Assembly: GCA_943788045.1 (NCBI GenBank)
Contig: CALSOT010000006.1
Location: forward strand, 310,001-374,000
DNA length: 64,000 bases
From: an uncultured Polaribacter sp.
Lineage (GTDB): Bacteria > Bacteroidota > Bacteroidia > Flavobacteriales > Flavobacteriaceae
Direction of reading: 5' to 3'
The notes below the pieces were generated by a model. It had not been told where the DNA came from, made no database searches, and was given only the letters and a program-made list of their open reading frames with translations. Position numbers and translations under genes: made by a program. Positions 29,164 through 39,247 of this stretch are shown piece by piece; within the stretch, counting starts at the first letter, position 1, and each line of letters opens with the position of its first letter.

Positions 29164-30756
29164 TTACAGAATATAATCTGTACTAATAAAGTTACATGCT
29201 TTTTTGTCTAATAATTCTTGCAAAATGGCACTATTATATTCTGTATCTTTTGCGGCAACAAAGGTTCTTATAGAAAAAGAACGCAATGCATCATGTACAC
29301 TTAAAGTTGCAACCGCAGAATCTTTTCTACCTGTAAAGGGATACACATCTGGTCCTCTTTGTGAAGCACTATTTAAATTTACTCTACATACTAAATTCAC
29401 TAAAGTATCAATTAACGGTGCTAAAGTTTTTACTTGACTACCAAAAACACTTACTTGTTGACCATAATTAGAAGCTGCCATATCATCTAAAGGTTCTTGT
29501 ATATTTTTAAAAGAAACAATAGGCACTAATGGACCAAATTGCTCTTCTTCAAAAACTCTAGAATCTTTAGAAACTGGGTAAAGAACAGCAGGGAAAATAT
29601 AATTTTCTGATGTTTCTCCTCCTTTTTTATTAATAATTTTTGCTCCTTTTTTAATAGCATCATCAATTAATTCTTGAATATATGCTGGTTTACCAGGTTC
29701 TGGTAATGGTGTTAATTTTACACCTTCTTCCCATGGATTACCAAATTTTAATGCGTCTAAAGCTTTTGCAAAACGCTTATTAAATTCGTCTAAAACATGT
29801 TCATGCACATACAATATTTTTAAAGCTGTACAGCGTTGTCCATTAAAGGAAACACTACCTGAAATACATTCTGAAATTGCTAAATCTAAATCTGCATCCG
29901 GTAATATAATTCCTGGGTTTTTAGCTTCTAAACCTAAAACCAAACGTAGCCTGTTTTTTTGCGGATGGTTTTCTTGTATAGCATTTGCAGATTTACTATT
30001 ACCAATTAGCGCTAAAACATCCACCAAACCTGTTTGCATTATTGGTGTTGCCAGAGTTCTACCTCTTCCGTAAATAATATTTACCACGCCTGCTGGAAAA
30101 CTATTATGAAAAGCCTCTAATAAAGGTGACAATAATAAACAACCGTGTTTTGCCGGTTTAAAGACGGTTGTATTTCCCATAATCAAAGCAGGAATCAACA
30201 ACGCAAAAGTTTCATTTAAAGGATAGTTATAAGGGCCTAAACACAAAACAACACCCAATGGACCTCTTTTAATATGTGCATAAACTCCGCTATGTTTCTC
30301 AAACTTTGCAGAATCTCTATCCATTTGTTTGTAATCTTCAATAGTATCGTAAATGTACGCTACAGTTCTATCAAATTCTTTTTCTGAATCTGGTAAAGAT
30401 TTTCCGATTTCCCACATTAGTAATTTTACTATTTCTGCTCTTTTCGTTTTCATCTGAGCAACAAACTTTTCCATTGCGGCAATTCGGCCCTCTACCTTCA
30501 TTGTTGGCCATAAACCCTGACCTCTATCATAAGATTTTACAGCTGCGTTTAAAGCATTAACACCCTCTTCTCCCGTTAAATTTGGCACAGTTCCTAAAAG
30601 TGTTGGTTGGTATTCTTTTGTGGATGAAATTGTAGAATATACTTTTACAGTTTCTCCTTTCCATTCTTTTAATTGACCACCTACTAAATAAGTATTTTGA
30701 TTTACAAGATTAGTTATTTTGTAACTATCTGGAATTTCTATAAAGTTTGTTTCCAT
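29164..30756 (-). CDS. gapN: NADP-dependent glyceraldehyde-3-phosphate dehydrogenase (non-phosphorylating), aldehyde dehydrogenase family
   Basis: This enzyme oxidises glyceraldehyde 3-phosphate directly to 3-phosphoglycerate and makes NADPH. The 530-residue protein has the aldehyde dehydrogenase layout: [32 protein letters not shown] (cofactor site), [31 protein letters not shown] (catalytic Glu segment), and [21 protein letters not shown] (catalytic Cys). The NGQRCTA form and the [14 protein letters not shown] segment fit the GapN branch rather than generic aldehyde dehydrogenases. It may serve as an NADPH source for the amino acid pathways encoded next door, but no operon link is visible; there are 114 nt to ilvA. 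Confidence 0.85.
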   Translation of the reverse strand: METNFIEIPDSYKITNLVNQNTYLVGGQLKEWKGETVKVYSTISSTKEYQPTLLGTVPNLTGEEGVNALNAAVKSYDRGQGLWPTMKVEGRIAAMEKFVAQMKTKRAEIVKLLMWEIGKSLPDSEKEFDRTVAYIYDTIEDYKQMDRDSAKFEKHSGVYAHIKRGPLGVVLCLGPYNYPLNETFALLIPALIMGNTTVFKPAKHGCLLLSPLLEAFHNSFPAGVVNIIYGRGRTLATPIMQTGLVDVLALIGNSKSANAIQENHPQKNRLRLVLGLEAKNPGIILPDADLDLAISECISGSVSFNGQRCTALKILYVHEHVLDEFNKRFAKALDALKFGNPWEEGVKLTPLPEPGKPAYIQELIDDAIKKGAKIINKKGGETSENYIFPAVLYPVSKDSRVFEEEQFGPLVPIVSFKNIQEPLDDMAASNYGQQVSVFGSQVKTLAPLIDTLVNLVCRVNLNSASQRGPDVYPFTGRKDSAVATLSVHDALRSFSIRTFVAAKDTEYNSAILQELLDKKACNFISTDYIL

Positions 30757-30870
30757 AATTATATTTTAAACAAATAACCTATAAGTTCTATAGACTAATT
30801 GGTTTTTCAAAATTAAAGAAAAAATAGCTACTAACTACACTTTTCTATCCTGGAAAACGAAATTTTCAAT

Positions 30871-32133
30871 TTAAACTAAAAACTGAAACAAATCTGGCTT
30901 ATCATTTATGTAATCGCCAAAGAAATTAGCCTTTTTCATTCTTTTAATTAAAGGATGTAAATCTTCAGAATACTTTAACTCTAAACCAACAACGGCAGAC
31001 CCATTTGTTCTGTTATTTTTTTTTGTGTATTCAAAATGAGTAATATCATCATTTGGACCTAAAATTTCTACCACAAACTCTTTTAAAGCCCCTGCTCTTT
31101 GAGGAAATTTTACAATAAAATAATGTTTTAAATTAGCGTATACTAAAGCACGTTCTTTAATTTCTGCCGTCCTTGTAATATCATTATTACTACCACTTAC
31201 AACGCAAACTACATTCTTTCCTTTAATTTCTTCAGAAAAAATATCTAAAGCAGCAATACTAAGAGCACCTGCAGGTTCAACCACAATTGCATCTTTATTA
31301 TAAAGATCTAAAATTGTTTGACAGACCTTACCCTCTGGCACAGTAATTACTTCTGTTAAGTTTTTACTACAAATAGCAAAATTTAAATCACCTACTTTTT
31401 TAACAGCTGCTCCATCTACAAAAGGATCAATTTGATCTAAAACTATATTTTTCTGATTTCTAATAGAAGTCAACATAGAGGGAGCTCCTTCTGGCTCAAC
31501 ACCTATTATTTTGGTTTCTGGTGACAAATATTTAAAAACAGACGATAGTCCTGCAGATAATCCCCCTCCCCCCACAGGAATAAAAATATAATCTATTTTT
31601 TTATCTGTCTGACTCAGTATTTCTAAACCAACTGTTGCCTGTCCCTCAATTACTTTCTGATCATTAAAAGGATGAATAAATATTTTACTTTTAGCATCAC
31701 ATTCTAATTTTGCTGCATTAAAAGCATCATCAAAAGTATCGCCTTCAAGAACAATATTTATAAAATCTTCACCAAACATTTTTACTTGGTTAATTTTTTG
31801 GTTTGGAGTTGGAGACGGCATAAAAATAGTACCTTTTATTTGTAATAACTTACAAGATAACGCAACTCCTTGTGCATGATTTCCTGCACTAGCACAAACA
31901 ATTCCTAGTTTCTTTTCGACATCATTTAAAGAAGACATTTTATTATAAGCACCTCTAATTTTGTATGAGCGAACAACTTGTAAATCTTCTCTCTTAAACA
32001 GAATTGTTGCATCTAACTCTTTGGACATATTAAAATTTTTACCTAACGGAGTTTCAAAAGCTACTCCGCTTAAGTTCTTTAAGGCAAATTTTATACTCTC
32101 TAAACTGGGATAATAAATTTGTTCTGTTTGCAT
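30871..32133 (-). CDS. ilvA: Threonine ammonia-lyase (threonine deaminase)
   Basis: IlvA is a PLP enzyme that turns threonine into 2-oxobutyrate, the first step towards isoleucine. The 420-residue protein has the PLP lysine in FKREDLQVVRSYKIRGAYNKM (around residue 62), the phosphate-binding GGGGLSAG loop, and VVSGSNNDITR. One C-terminal ACT-like regulatory domain (about 330-420; HYFIVKFPQRAGALKEFV) fits the shorter class of biosynthetic enzymes. It lies 71 nt downstream of ilvC, beyond a strong terminator, so expression may need readthrough or its own promoter. Confidence 0.95.
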   Translation of the reverse strand: MQTEQIYYPSLESIKFALKNLSGVAFETPLGKNFNMSKELDATILFKREDLQVVRSYKIRGAYNKMSSLNDVEKKLGIVCASAGNHAQGVALSCKLLQIKGTIFMPSPTPNQKINQVKMFGEDFINIVLEGDTFDDAFNAAKLECDAKSKIFIHPFNDQKVIEGQATVGLEILSQTDKKIDYIFIPVGGGGLSAGLSSVFKYLSPETKIIGVEPEGAPSMLTSIRNQKNIVLDQIDPFVDGAAVKKVGDLNFAICSKNLTEVITVPEGKVCQTILDLYNKDAIVVEPAGALSIAALDIFSEEIKGKNVVCVVSGSNNDITRTAEIKERALVYANLKHYFIVKFPQRAGALKEFVVEILGPNDDITHFEYTKKNNRTNGSAVVGLELKYSEDLHPLIKRMKKANFFGDYINDKPDLFQFLV

Positions 32134-32150
32134 GGGTCGAATATAAAAAG

Positions 32151-32184
32151 AAAACCTGTCAGATTTTGAGATCTGACAGGTTTT
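32151..32184 (-). terminator. Intrinsic terminator between ilvC and ilvA
   Basis: A perfect 14-bp stem (AAAACCTGTCAGAT at 32151-32164 with 32171-32184) around a 6-nt loop lies 20 nt after the ilvC stop. Its U-run is modest in both directions. It should end the ilvDBNC transcript at least in part. Confidence 0.88.
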
Positions 32185-32204
32185 TATAATAATAACAATA
32201 TTAT

Positions 32205-33680
32205 TTATGCTGTTTTTACAACTTGCATTGCTGTCATAGAGGCTCTTAGCCTTTCTCCTACTTTTTCAACTGGATGATTTCTTATGATAGCGTTAATTTT
32301 AATTAACTCTTGGTTATCAACTCCATTTTCTGAACTAAATGATTTACCAATAACGTTTGTAGAAACTGTTTTCATAAACTCATTTAATAAAGGCTTACAA
32401 GCATGATCGAATAAATAACAGCCATATTCTGCAGTATCAGAAATTACACGGTTCATTTCCGCTAATTTCATTCTTGCAATTGTATTTGCAATTAAGGGAG
32501 TTTCGTGCAAAGACTCATAATATGCAGAAGCATCAATAATTCCAGATTCTGTCATTGCTTCAAAAGCTAATTCAACACCAGCTCTCACAAAAGCAACTAA
32601 TAAAGTTCCGTGATCAAAGTATTCTTGTTCTGGAATTTCTTGATCAGTAACTTTTTGCTTTTCAAATGCAGTTTCTCCAGTTGCAGCTCTCCAAGTTAAT
32701 AAATTTTTATCGTCATTAGCCCAATCTTCCATCATTGTTCGAGAAAAATGACCCGTCATAATATCATCCATATGCTTTTGAAACAATGGACGCATAATAT
32801 CTTTTAATTCTTCTGAAATTCTAAAAGCCTCAACCTTAGCTGGATTTGACAATCTATCCATCATATTAGTGATACCTCCATGCTTTAGAGCTTCAGTTAC
32901 AGTTTCCCAACCGTATTGAATTAATTTAGCTGCATAACCAGGTTCGATGCCTTCTTCAACCATTTTATCAAAAGATAAAATTGCTCCTGTTTGCAACAAA
33001 CCACATAAAATAGTTTGCTCGCCCATTAAATCAGATTTTACTTCAGCAACAAACGAAGATTGTAAAACTCCTGCTTTATGTCCTCCAGTTCCAACTGCAT
33101 AGGCTTTCGCTTCTGCCCAACCTTTTCCTTCTGGATCATTTTCTGGGTGAACTGCAATTAGCGTCGGCACCCCAAAACCTCTTTTATATTCTTCCCTAAC
33201 TTCAGATCCTGGAGACTTTGGTGCCACCATGATTACAGTTAAATCTTTACGAATCTGCATTCCTTCTTCAACGATATTAAAACCATGAGAGTAAGACAAG
33301 GTAGCTCCTTTTTTCATTAACGGCATTACCGCTTTTACAACATTTGTATGTTGCTTGTCTGGAGTTAAATTAATTACTAAATCAGCACTTGGCAACATTT
33401 CTTCATAAGTACCAACGTTAAAGTTGTTTGAAGAGGCATTGATATAAGACTGTCTCTTCTGCTCAATAGCCGCCTGTCTTAGAGTATAAGAAATATCTAA
33501 ACCAGATTCTCTCATATTTAAACCTTGGTTTAAACCCTGTGCACCACAACCTACAATAACAATTTTCTTTCCTTTCAAAGCCTCAACTCCATCTTCAAAT
33601 TCTGAAGACTCCATAAAACGACATTTTCCTAATTGCTCTAATTTTTCTCTTAATGTTAATGTGTTAAAATAATTTGACAT
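32205..33680 (-). CDS. ilvC: Ketol-acid reductoisomerase (long, class II form)
   Basis: IlvC converts 2-acetolactate or 2-aceto-2-hydroxybutyrate to the dihydroxy acid with NADPH and Mg. The 491-residue protein has [31 protein letters not shown] (Rossmann fold, residues about 35-65) and the duplicated C-terminal knotted domain typical of the class II enzyme of E. coli and plants, against about 330 residues for class I. Acidic metal-binding segments include [12 protein letters not shown] and VELAFEAM. It starts 10 nt after ilvN and is the fourth gene of ilvDBNC. Confidence 0.96.
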   Translation of the reverse strand: MSNYFNTLTLREKLEQLGKCRFMESSEFEDGVEALKGKKIVIVGCGAQGLNQGLNMRESGLDISYTLRQAAIEQKRQSYINASSNNFNVGTYEEMLPSADLVINLTPDKQHTNVVKAVMPLMKKGATLSYSHGFNIVEEGMQIRKDLTVIMVAPKSPGSEVREEYKRGFGVPTLIAVHPENDPEGKGWAEAKAYAVGTGGHKAGVLQSSFVAEVKSDLMGEQTILCGLLQTGAILSFDKMVEEGIEPGYAAKLIQYGWETVTEALKHGGITNMMDRLSNPAKVEAFRISEELKDIMRPLFQKHMDDIMTGHFSRTMMEDWANDDKNLLTWRAATGETAFEKQKVTDQEIPEQEYFDHGTLLVAFVRAGVELAFEAMTESGIIDASAYYESLHETPLIANTIARMKLAEMNRVISDTAEYGCYLFDHACKPLLNEFMKTVSTNVIGKSFSSENGVDNQELIKINAIIRNHPVEKVGERLRASMTAMQVVKTA

Positions 33681-33690
33681 TTTTATTTAT

Positions 33691-34221
33691 TTAGTTGTTG
33701 TATGTTTCTAATAATGTTGAAATTTTCATTTCTTCTTTTGTAACTGAAATTAGGCCCGACCTCGTATATTGCATAATACCAAAAGCACTTAATTTATCAT
33801 ATAACGCCACTACTTCTTCTTTTCTTCCTGATTTTTCAAGAACAAAGAAATCTTTATTTACAGTGACAATTCTTGCGTAACTTTCCTTAATTATATTCTG
33901 AATTTGAGGTTCTTCAAACAATAATTCAGATTTAATTTTAAACAATCCTGATATTTGATAAATAATTTCATCAAGATCATGATAATAAGCCTTAATTACC
34001 TCTACTTGTTTCTCTATCTGACCGATAATTTTCTTTACATTATCTTCTGTCATATTTACTACAAATATAAATTTAGAAACACCCTCAATTTCTGATGGAG
34101 AAATATTTAAACTTTCTATATTTATGTGTCTACGTTGGAATATTGCTGAAATTCTATTTAGCAAACCAATATTATTTTCAGAGTAAATAGATACTGTATA
34201 TAATTTTTTTTCTGAACTCAT
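33691..34221 (-). CDS. ilvN: Acetolactate synthase small (regulatory) subunit
   Basis: This subunit confers valine feedback control on IlvB. The 176 residues begin with an ACT domain (YTVSIYSENNIGLLNRISAIFQRRHINIESLNIS) and continue into the C-terminal domain that activates the large subunit. It is 1 nt downstream of ilvB and 10 nt upstream of ilvC. Confidence 0.95.
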   Translation of the reverse strand: MSSEKKLYTVSIYSENNIGLLNRISAIFQRRHINIESLNISPSEIEGVSKFIFVVNMTEDNVKKIIGQIEKQVEVIKAYYHDLDEIIYQISGLFKIKSELLFEEPQIQNIIKESYARIVTVNKDFFVLEKSGRKEEVVALYDKLSAFGIMQYTRSGLISVTKEEMKISTLLETYNN

Positions 34222-34222
34222 T

Positions 34223-35956
34223 TTATTCTAGTCTTATATCTGAAACACTTGCTCCTGTTGGAATCATTGGAAAAACATTTCCTTCTTTTTCTACACAAAC
34301 CTCTAAAAAGTAAGCCTCTTTGCTTGCCATCATTTCGGCAACGGCATCTGCTAACTCTTCTCTTTTAGTAACTTTCTTAGCCTTTATATAATAACCTTCT
34401 GCGATTGCAACAAAATTTGGGTTAATCATTTCTGTTGATGCATAACGCTTGTCAAAAAACAATTCCTGCCATTGACGAACCATTCCTAAAAAGTCGTTGT
34501 TTAAAACCACCACTTTGACTGCGGCTTTTTGCTGAAAAATAGTTCCTAATTCTTGAATTGTCATTTGATAACCACCATCACCAGAAATAGAAACAACTTC
34601 TCTTTCGGGAGCAGCCATTTTAGCTCCAATTGCTGCTGGTAAACCAAACCCCATTGTACCTAAACCTCCTGAAGTAATATTACTTTTCGTTTTATTGAAC
34701 TCGGCATATCTACAAGCAATCATCTGGTGTTGACCAACATCAGTTACAATTGCGGCATTTCCTTTACTCTGAATATTAATTTCTTTTAACACCTCGGCCA
34801 TTCTAATCCCTTTCGTTGAAGGATATAAATCATGTTTAATTACTTTGTCATATTCAATATTGTATAACTCTGTAAATTTATTACACCAATCTGCATGAGT
34901 ATTTTCGTTTAACAAAGGCAACAATAAATCTAAGTTTGCCTTAGCATCACCTAAAACTGCTACATCGGTTTTTACATTTTTATCTATCTCTGCAGGATCA
35001 ATTTCAAAGTGAATTACCTTGGCTTGCTTTGCATAAGTAGACAATGTACCAGTAACACGATCATCAAAACGCATACCTATGGCTATTAAGACATCACATT
35101 CGTTTGTTAATTTGTTTGGAGCATAGTTTCCATGCATTCCAACCATACCAACATTTAGAGGGTGTGATGTTGGAATAGCAGAAGCTCCTAAAATTGTCCA
35201 GGCAGCTGGAATACCAGATTTTTCTATTACAGATTTAAACACTTCCTCCGCCTGACTTAATATGACTCCTTGCCCCCAAACGATTAATGGTTTTTTGGCT
35301 GAATTTATTAATCTTGCCGCAGCTTCTAACGAAGCTAGATCTGTTTTGGGTATTGGATTATAACTCCTTACTTTAGTGCACTTTTCATAAGAAAAATCCA
35401 ATTTTTCTAATTGCGCATCTTTTGTTACATCAACTAAAACAGGTCCTGGTCGTCCACTTTTTGCTATGAAAAAAGCTTTTGCCATTACAGCAGGAATATC
35501 CTCTGCTTTGGTTACTTGACAATTCCATTTTGTAACTGGTGTTGAAATACCAACAATATCTGTTTCTTGAAACGCATCACTCCCTAATAAATGAGAAAAA
35601 ACCTGCCCTGTAATACACACCATTGGTGTAGAGTCTATTTGTGCATCTGCAATACCAGTAATTAGGTTTGTTGCTCCTGGACCAGACGTAGCAATTGCCA
35701 CACCAACTTTACCCGAAATCCTTGCATAACCCTGCGCAGAGTGAGTTGCACCTTGCTCATGACGCGATAAAACATGATGAATTTTATCCTGATACTTAAA
35801 CAACTCGTCATATACTGGCATAATTGCTCCTCCAGGATATCCGTATATTATTTCTGTACCTTCTTCAATTAAGCATCTTACAATTGCTTCACTTCCAGAA
35901 ATTGTTTCTGTAACTTTTGTCAACGTTTCTTTATTTGTTATGGTTTGTGTTGCCAT
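34223..35956 (-). CDS. ilvB: Acetolactate synthase large (catalytic) subunit
   Basis: This thiamine diphosphate enzyme condenses pyruvate with pyruvate or 2-oxobutyrate. The 577-residue protein has EEGTEIIYGYPGGAIMPVYDEL near the N terminus with the downstream catalytic Glu in SRHEQGATHSAQGYAR. TSGPGATNLITGIADAQIDSTPMV and the ThDP-binding motif SISGDGGYQMTIQELGTIFQQKAAVKVVVLNND (GDG...NN) follow. All three domains are complete. It is 47 nt after ilvD. Confidence 0.96.
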   Translation of the reverse strand: MATQTITNKETLTKVTETISGSEAIVRCLIEEGTEIIYGYPGGAIMPVYDELFKYQDKIHHVLSRHEQGATHSAQGYARISGKVGVAIATSGPGATNLITGIADAQIDSTPMVCITGQVFSHLLGSDAFQETDIVGISTPVTKWNCQVTKAEDIPAVMAKAFFIAKSGRPGPVLVDVTKDAQLEKLDFSYEKCTKVRSYNPIPKTDLASLEAAARLINSAKKPLIVWGQGVILSQAEEVFKSVIEKSGIPAAWTILGASAIPTSHPLNVGMVGMHGNYAPNKLTNECDVLIAIGMRFDDRVTGTLSTYAKQAKVIHFEIDPAEIDKNVKTDVAVLGDAKANLDLLLPLLNENTHADWCNKFTELYNIEYDKVIKHDLYPSTKGIRMAEVLKEINIQSKGNAAIVTDVGQHQMIACRYAEFNKTKSNITSGGLGTMGFGLPAAIGAKMAAPEREVVSISGDGGYQMTIQELGTIFQQKAAVKVVVLNNDFLGMVRQWQELFFDKRYASTEMINPNFVAIAEGYYIKAKKVTKREELADAVAEMMASKEAYFLEVCVEKEGNVFPMIPTGASVSDIRLE

Positions 35957-36003
35957 ATTATTGTATGTTTAAATTTCACTTACGTAAAATTGATCTTCTT
36001 TTT

Positions 36004-37680
36004 TTACTCGTCCGTTATACAGCCCTTAGATGCTGATGCCACCATTTTAGAATACTTATACAATATTCCTTTTTTATGCTTTAATGCTGGCGCAACCCAT
36101 TTCGATTTTCTCTCTGTGATTTCTTCATCAGAAATTAAAACATTAATTGAATTATCTTCTGCACTAATTCTAATTATATCTCCAGTTTCTACAATTCCAA
36201 TTGTACCTCCTGTTTGTGCTTCTGGCGTAATATGTCCAACCACAAAACCATGAGTTCCTCCTGAAAAACGACCATCTGTAATTAAAGCTACAGATTTACC
36301 TAAACCCGCCCCCATAATTAATGAAGTTGGCTTTAACATTTCTGGCATTCCCGGACCTCCTTTTGGACCAACACATCTAATTACAACTACATCGCCTCTT
36401 TCCACATCTCCATTAATGATACCTGTATTTGCTGCTTGCTCTCCATCATAAACCACTGCTTTTCCTTCAAAAAACAATCCTTCATTTCCAGAAATTTTTG
36501 CAACAGCTCCTTCAGACGCTAAGTTTCCGTATAAAATTTGTAGGTTTCCTGATGATTTTAATGCTTTATCATCTGGAAAAATTACATCTTGATCATCAAA
36601 CTCCATTGCTTCAACATGTGCTAAATTTTCTGCTAACGTTTTACCTGTAACAGTCATACAATCTCCATGTAAATAACCGCTTTCTAACAAATATTTCATA
36701 ATTGCAGGCGTACCTCCAATGCCATGAACATCTTCCATTAAATATTTTCCTGAAGGTTTTAAATCAGCAATTAAAGGTGTTCTATCACTTACTCTTTGAA
36801 AATCTTCCAGTGTAAAGTTAATATCTGCGGCATGTGCAATTGCTAAAAAATGTAACACAGCATTTGTAGAACCACCTAAAGCATTTACTATTGTAATTGC
36901 ATTTTCTAACGATTTCTTAGATATTATATCTAAAGGTTTTAAATCTAACTCTAAAAGATTTTTAATTGCAACAGCAGTTCTTTCTGCTTCAGATAATTTA
37001 TTTGGATTTTCTGCTGGTATTGACGAGTTATATGGCAAAGCAAAACCCATACATTCTATTGCAGAAGCCATTGTATTCGCGGTATACATGCCACCACAAG
37101 CTCCCGCTCCTGGAATTGCTCTTTTTATAACCTCTCTATACTCATCTTCATCAATTTCTCCCGCCATTTTTTGACCTAAAGCTTCAAAGGCAGATACAAT
37201 ATTTAATTTTTTACCCTTGTAATTTCCAGAAGCAATAGTGCCTCCGTACATCATAATAGATGGGCGATTCAAACGCAACATTGCGATCACTGCGCCTGGC
37301 ATATTTTTATCGCAACCAACCACAGAAACTAAAGCATCATAACTCTGAGCATTCATAACCGTTTCAATTGAATCTGCAATAATATCTCTAGACGCTAATG
37401 AATAATTCATACCAGAAGTCCCCATAGAAATACCATCTGAAACCCCAATTGTATTAAATCCTAAACCGACTAAACCAGCAATATTACTCTCAACCTTGAC
37501 CTCCGCCGCTAAATTGTTCAAATGCATATTACATGGGTTACCATCATAACCCGTACTCGCAATTCCTATTTGCGCTTTTTGCATATCTTCATCAGTTAAA
37601 CCTACTGCGTACAACATTGCTTGTGATGCCGGCTGAGATTCGTCTTGCGTTAGCCTGCTACTGTGTTTGTTTAATTTCAT
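36004..37680 (-). CDS. ilvD: Dihydroxy-acid dehydratase
   Basis: IlvD is an Fe-S enzyme that dehydrates the dihydroxy acids to the 2-oxo acid precursors of valine and isoleucine. The 558-residue protein shows cysteines at the expected places: [27 protein letters not shown] and [22 protein letters not shown]. The C-terminal part has [19 protein letters not shown] and [16 protein letters not shown]. It is the first gene of ilvDBNC and is preceded by a leader region with an isoleucine-rich open frame and a terminator. Confidence 0.97.
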   Translation of the reverse strand: MKLNKHSSRLTQDESQPASQAMLYAVGLTDEDMQKAQIGIASTGYDGNPCNMHLNNLAAEVKVESNIAGLVGLGFNTIGVSDGISMGTSGMNYSLASRDIIADSIETVMNAQSYDALVSVVGCDKNMPGAVIAMLRLNRPSIMMYGGTIASGNYKGKKLNIVSAFEALGQKMAGEIDEDEYREVIKRAIPGAGACGGMYTANTMASAIECMGFALPYNSSIPAENPNKLSEAERTAVAIKNLLELDLKPLDIISKKSLENAITIVNALGGSTNAVLHFLAIAHAADINFTLEDFQRVSDRTPLIADLKPSGKYLMEDVHGIGGTPAIMKYLLESGYLHGDCMTVTGKTLAENLAHVEAMEFDDQDVIFPDDKALKSSGNLQILYGNLASEGAVAKISGNEGLFFEGKAVVYDGEQAANTGIINGDVERGDVVVIRCVGPKGGPGMPEMLKPTSLIMGAGLGKSVALITDGRFSGGTHGFVVGHITPEAQTGGTIGIVETGDIIRISAEDNSINVLISDEEITERKSKWVAPALKHKKGILYKYSKMVASASKGCITDE

Positions 37681-37855
37681 TTAAAGATTTCTTCGTTTTG
37701 TTGACTAAATTATTATATTTCCCGTTTTTCGTTACATAAAATTCAATACGATTCTTTAATTTCAGATGTTAAAAAAAATATTCAATTTACTGAAAATCAA
37801 TTTTTTAACCCCATTTTATTATGATACTCAATCATTGAAATAAATGCAATAAAAA

Positions 37856-37878
37856 ACCTTCCATTTTTACAGGAAGGT
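37856..37878 (-). terminator. Attenuator terminator in the ilvD leader
   Basis: On the minus strand ACCTTCC (37878-37872) pairs with GGAAGGT (37862-37856) around a 9-nt loop, followed directly by TTTTTTATT. There is no gene end nearby other than the 20-codon leader frame, so this is a leader terminator rather than the end of a gene. Confidence 0.85.
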
Positions 37879-37907
37879 CGATTTTAAATTTTATGTTATA
37901 AATATCA

Positions 37908-37939
37908 CTTCCTCGTCAACTCGTAATAATTACGATGAC
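37908..37939 (-). promoter_or_regulatory. Candidate antiterminator segment and leader hairpin of the ilv attenuator
   Basis: The segment AGGAAG (37913-37908, minus strand) can pair with CTTCCT (37876-37871), the 5' arm of the terminator. Just before it, 37939-37915 forms an alternative hairpin with outer GTCA/TGAC and an inner near-palindrome (TCGTAAT-A-ATTACGA on the plus strand). This covers the last Val/Ile codons and the leader stop. Structure by eye only. Confidence 0.6.
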
Positions 37940-37978
37940 AATTAAAATTGAAATGATATTTGTGATTTGTCTTTTCAT
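37916..37978 (-). CDS. ilv operon leader peptide (Ile-rich, 20 residues)
   Basis: The frame from ATG at 37978 reads MKRQITNIISILIVIVIITS and stops at 37916. It holds eight isoleucines, two valines and one leucine among 20 codons, in front of the ilvDBNC genes and followed within 40 nt by an intrinsic terminator. This is the hallmark of a peptide whose translation rate senses charged tRNA-Ile/Val. A promoter 9 nt upstream means the message starts almost at the ATG. The family is not one I can match to a named model; the call rests on composition and position. Confidence 0.8.
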   Translation of the reverse strand: MKRQITNIISILIVIVIITS

Positions 37979-37987
37979 TTTGATAAA

Positions 37988-38019
37988 CAAATATTGAGAA
38001 AATAATTTTAATTTTCCAA
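37988..38019 (-). promoter_or_regulatory. ilvDBNC promoter
   Basis: On the minus strand TTG (38019-38017) is followed after 21 nt by AATATTTG (37995-37988), one mismatch from TAnnTTTG. It lies between the leuB stop and the leader peptide ATG, so ilvDBNC can be transcribed apart from leuAB. Confidence 0.6.
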
Positions 38020-38026
38020 ATTTAAA

Positions 38027-39148
38027 TTAAATAATGGTGCTTTGACCCATGTAAATATTTTGAAAATTTAGATTGCTATCCTCTTGGTTAGTAATATAAT
38101 CGGCAATAAAGTCACCTACTTTTGAAGTAGAAGCCGAATACTGGTTTTTTACTTTTAAATCTTGAGTTGTAATCCCTAAATCTAATGACTTTTCTACTGC
38201 TCTTTGAATTGCATCTGCCTCATCATGCAGACCTAAATACTCTAACATCATTCCTGCTGATAAAATAGATGCTAAAGGATTTGCAATATCTTTCCCTGTT
38301 ACCTGAGGATATGTTCCGTGAATTGGTTCAAACAAAGCATTGTTCCCTCCAATTGAACTAGATGCGAGTATACCTATAGAACCCCCAGCCACACATGCAA
38401 CATCAGAAATAATATCTCCAAAAAGGTTTTCTGACAATACAACATCAAACTGCTTAGGATTTAAAATAATCTGCATAGCAGCATTATCCACAAACATAAA
38501 TTCGAGAACTACATCTTTGTAATCTTTAGCAATTTCCGCAACAGTTTTTCTCCATAAACGAGAAGTTTCGAGAACATTTGCTTTATCTACCAAAGTCACT
38601 TTTTTCTTTCTTTCTTGAGCCGCCTTAAAAGCTAAATGAGTTATTCGTGAAATTTCTTTAGTCTCATATGAAGACACGTCATAAGCAGATTTACCATCTT
38701 TACTTAATTCTTTTTTTCCAAAATATATCCCCCCTGATAGTTCTCTATAAATGGCAATATCTGTTCCTGAAATAATTTCCTTTTTAAGTGGGGAGTTTTT
38801 TACTAATTTTGGATAAGATTTTACAGGTATTACATTGCAAAATAAATCTAGTTCTTGCCTTAAACGTAAAAGTCCTTGCTCTGGCCTAATTCTTAACGTT
38901 GGATCATTATCATACTTTAAGCCTCCAATTGCACCGAATAAAATTGCATCTGCTTTTTTACAAATTTTAACCGTTTCTTCTGGCAACGGATCACCTTTTT
39001 CATCAATTGCACAAGCGCCCATTTGAGCTTCTTTATATAGAAAAACATGATCATAAACCTCTGCAATAGCATCTAATGCTTTTTTTGCCTGATTGGTTAC
39101 TTCTGGACCAATACCATCTCCGGGTATAATTGCAATTGTATACTTCAT
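38027..39148 (-). CDS. leuB: 3-isopropylmalate dehydrogenase
   Basis: LeuB oxidises and decarboxylates 3-isopropylmalate with NAD in leucine synthesis. The 373-residue protein has IAIIPGDGIGPEV at the N terminus, RPEQGLLRLRQELDLFCNVIPV (substrate-binding arginines), VDKANVLETSRLWR, FVDNAAMQIILNPKQFDVVLSENLFGDIISDVA (metal-binding aspartates) and EPIHGTYPQVTGKDIANPLA. It lies 99 nt downstream of leuA and is probably in the same transcript. Confidence 0.96.
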   Translation of the reverse strand: MKYTIAIIPGDGIGPEVTNQAKKALDAIAEVYDHVFLYKEAQMGACAIDEKGDPLPEETVKICKKADAILFGAIGGLKYDNDPTLRIRPEQGLLRLRQELDLFCNVIPVKSYPKLVKNSPLKKEIISGTDIAIYRELSGGIYFGKKELSKDGKSAYDVSSYETKEISRITHLAFKAAQERKKKVTLVDKANVLETSRLWRKTVAEIAKDYKDVVLEFMFVDNAAMQIILNPKQFDVVLSENLFGDIISDVACVAGGSIGILASSSIGGNNALFEPIHGTYPQVTGKDIANPLASILSAGMMLEYLGLHDEADAIQRAVEKSLDLGITTQDLKVKNQYSASTSKVGDFIADYITNQEDSNLNFQNIYMGQSTII

Positions 39149-39247
39149 TATTTAAGTGTCATCTAAATGATTCTATTTTCAAAGATAGCTGATTATTTTA
39201 AATAATTGTATTTAAAATAGGCCCCAACATACAAGTATAAAAAAGTT

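Noticed and set aside
39195..39218. Perfect 10-bp inverted repeat between leuA and leuB as a terminator
   Set aside because: It is composed only of A and T in the stem and has no U-run; likely chance in AT-rich spacer.
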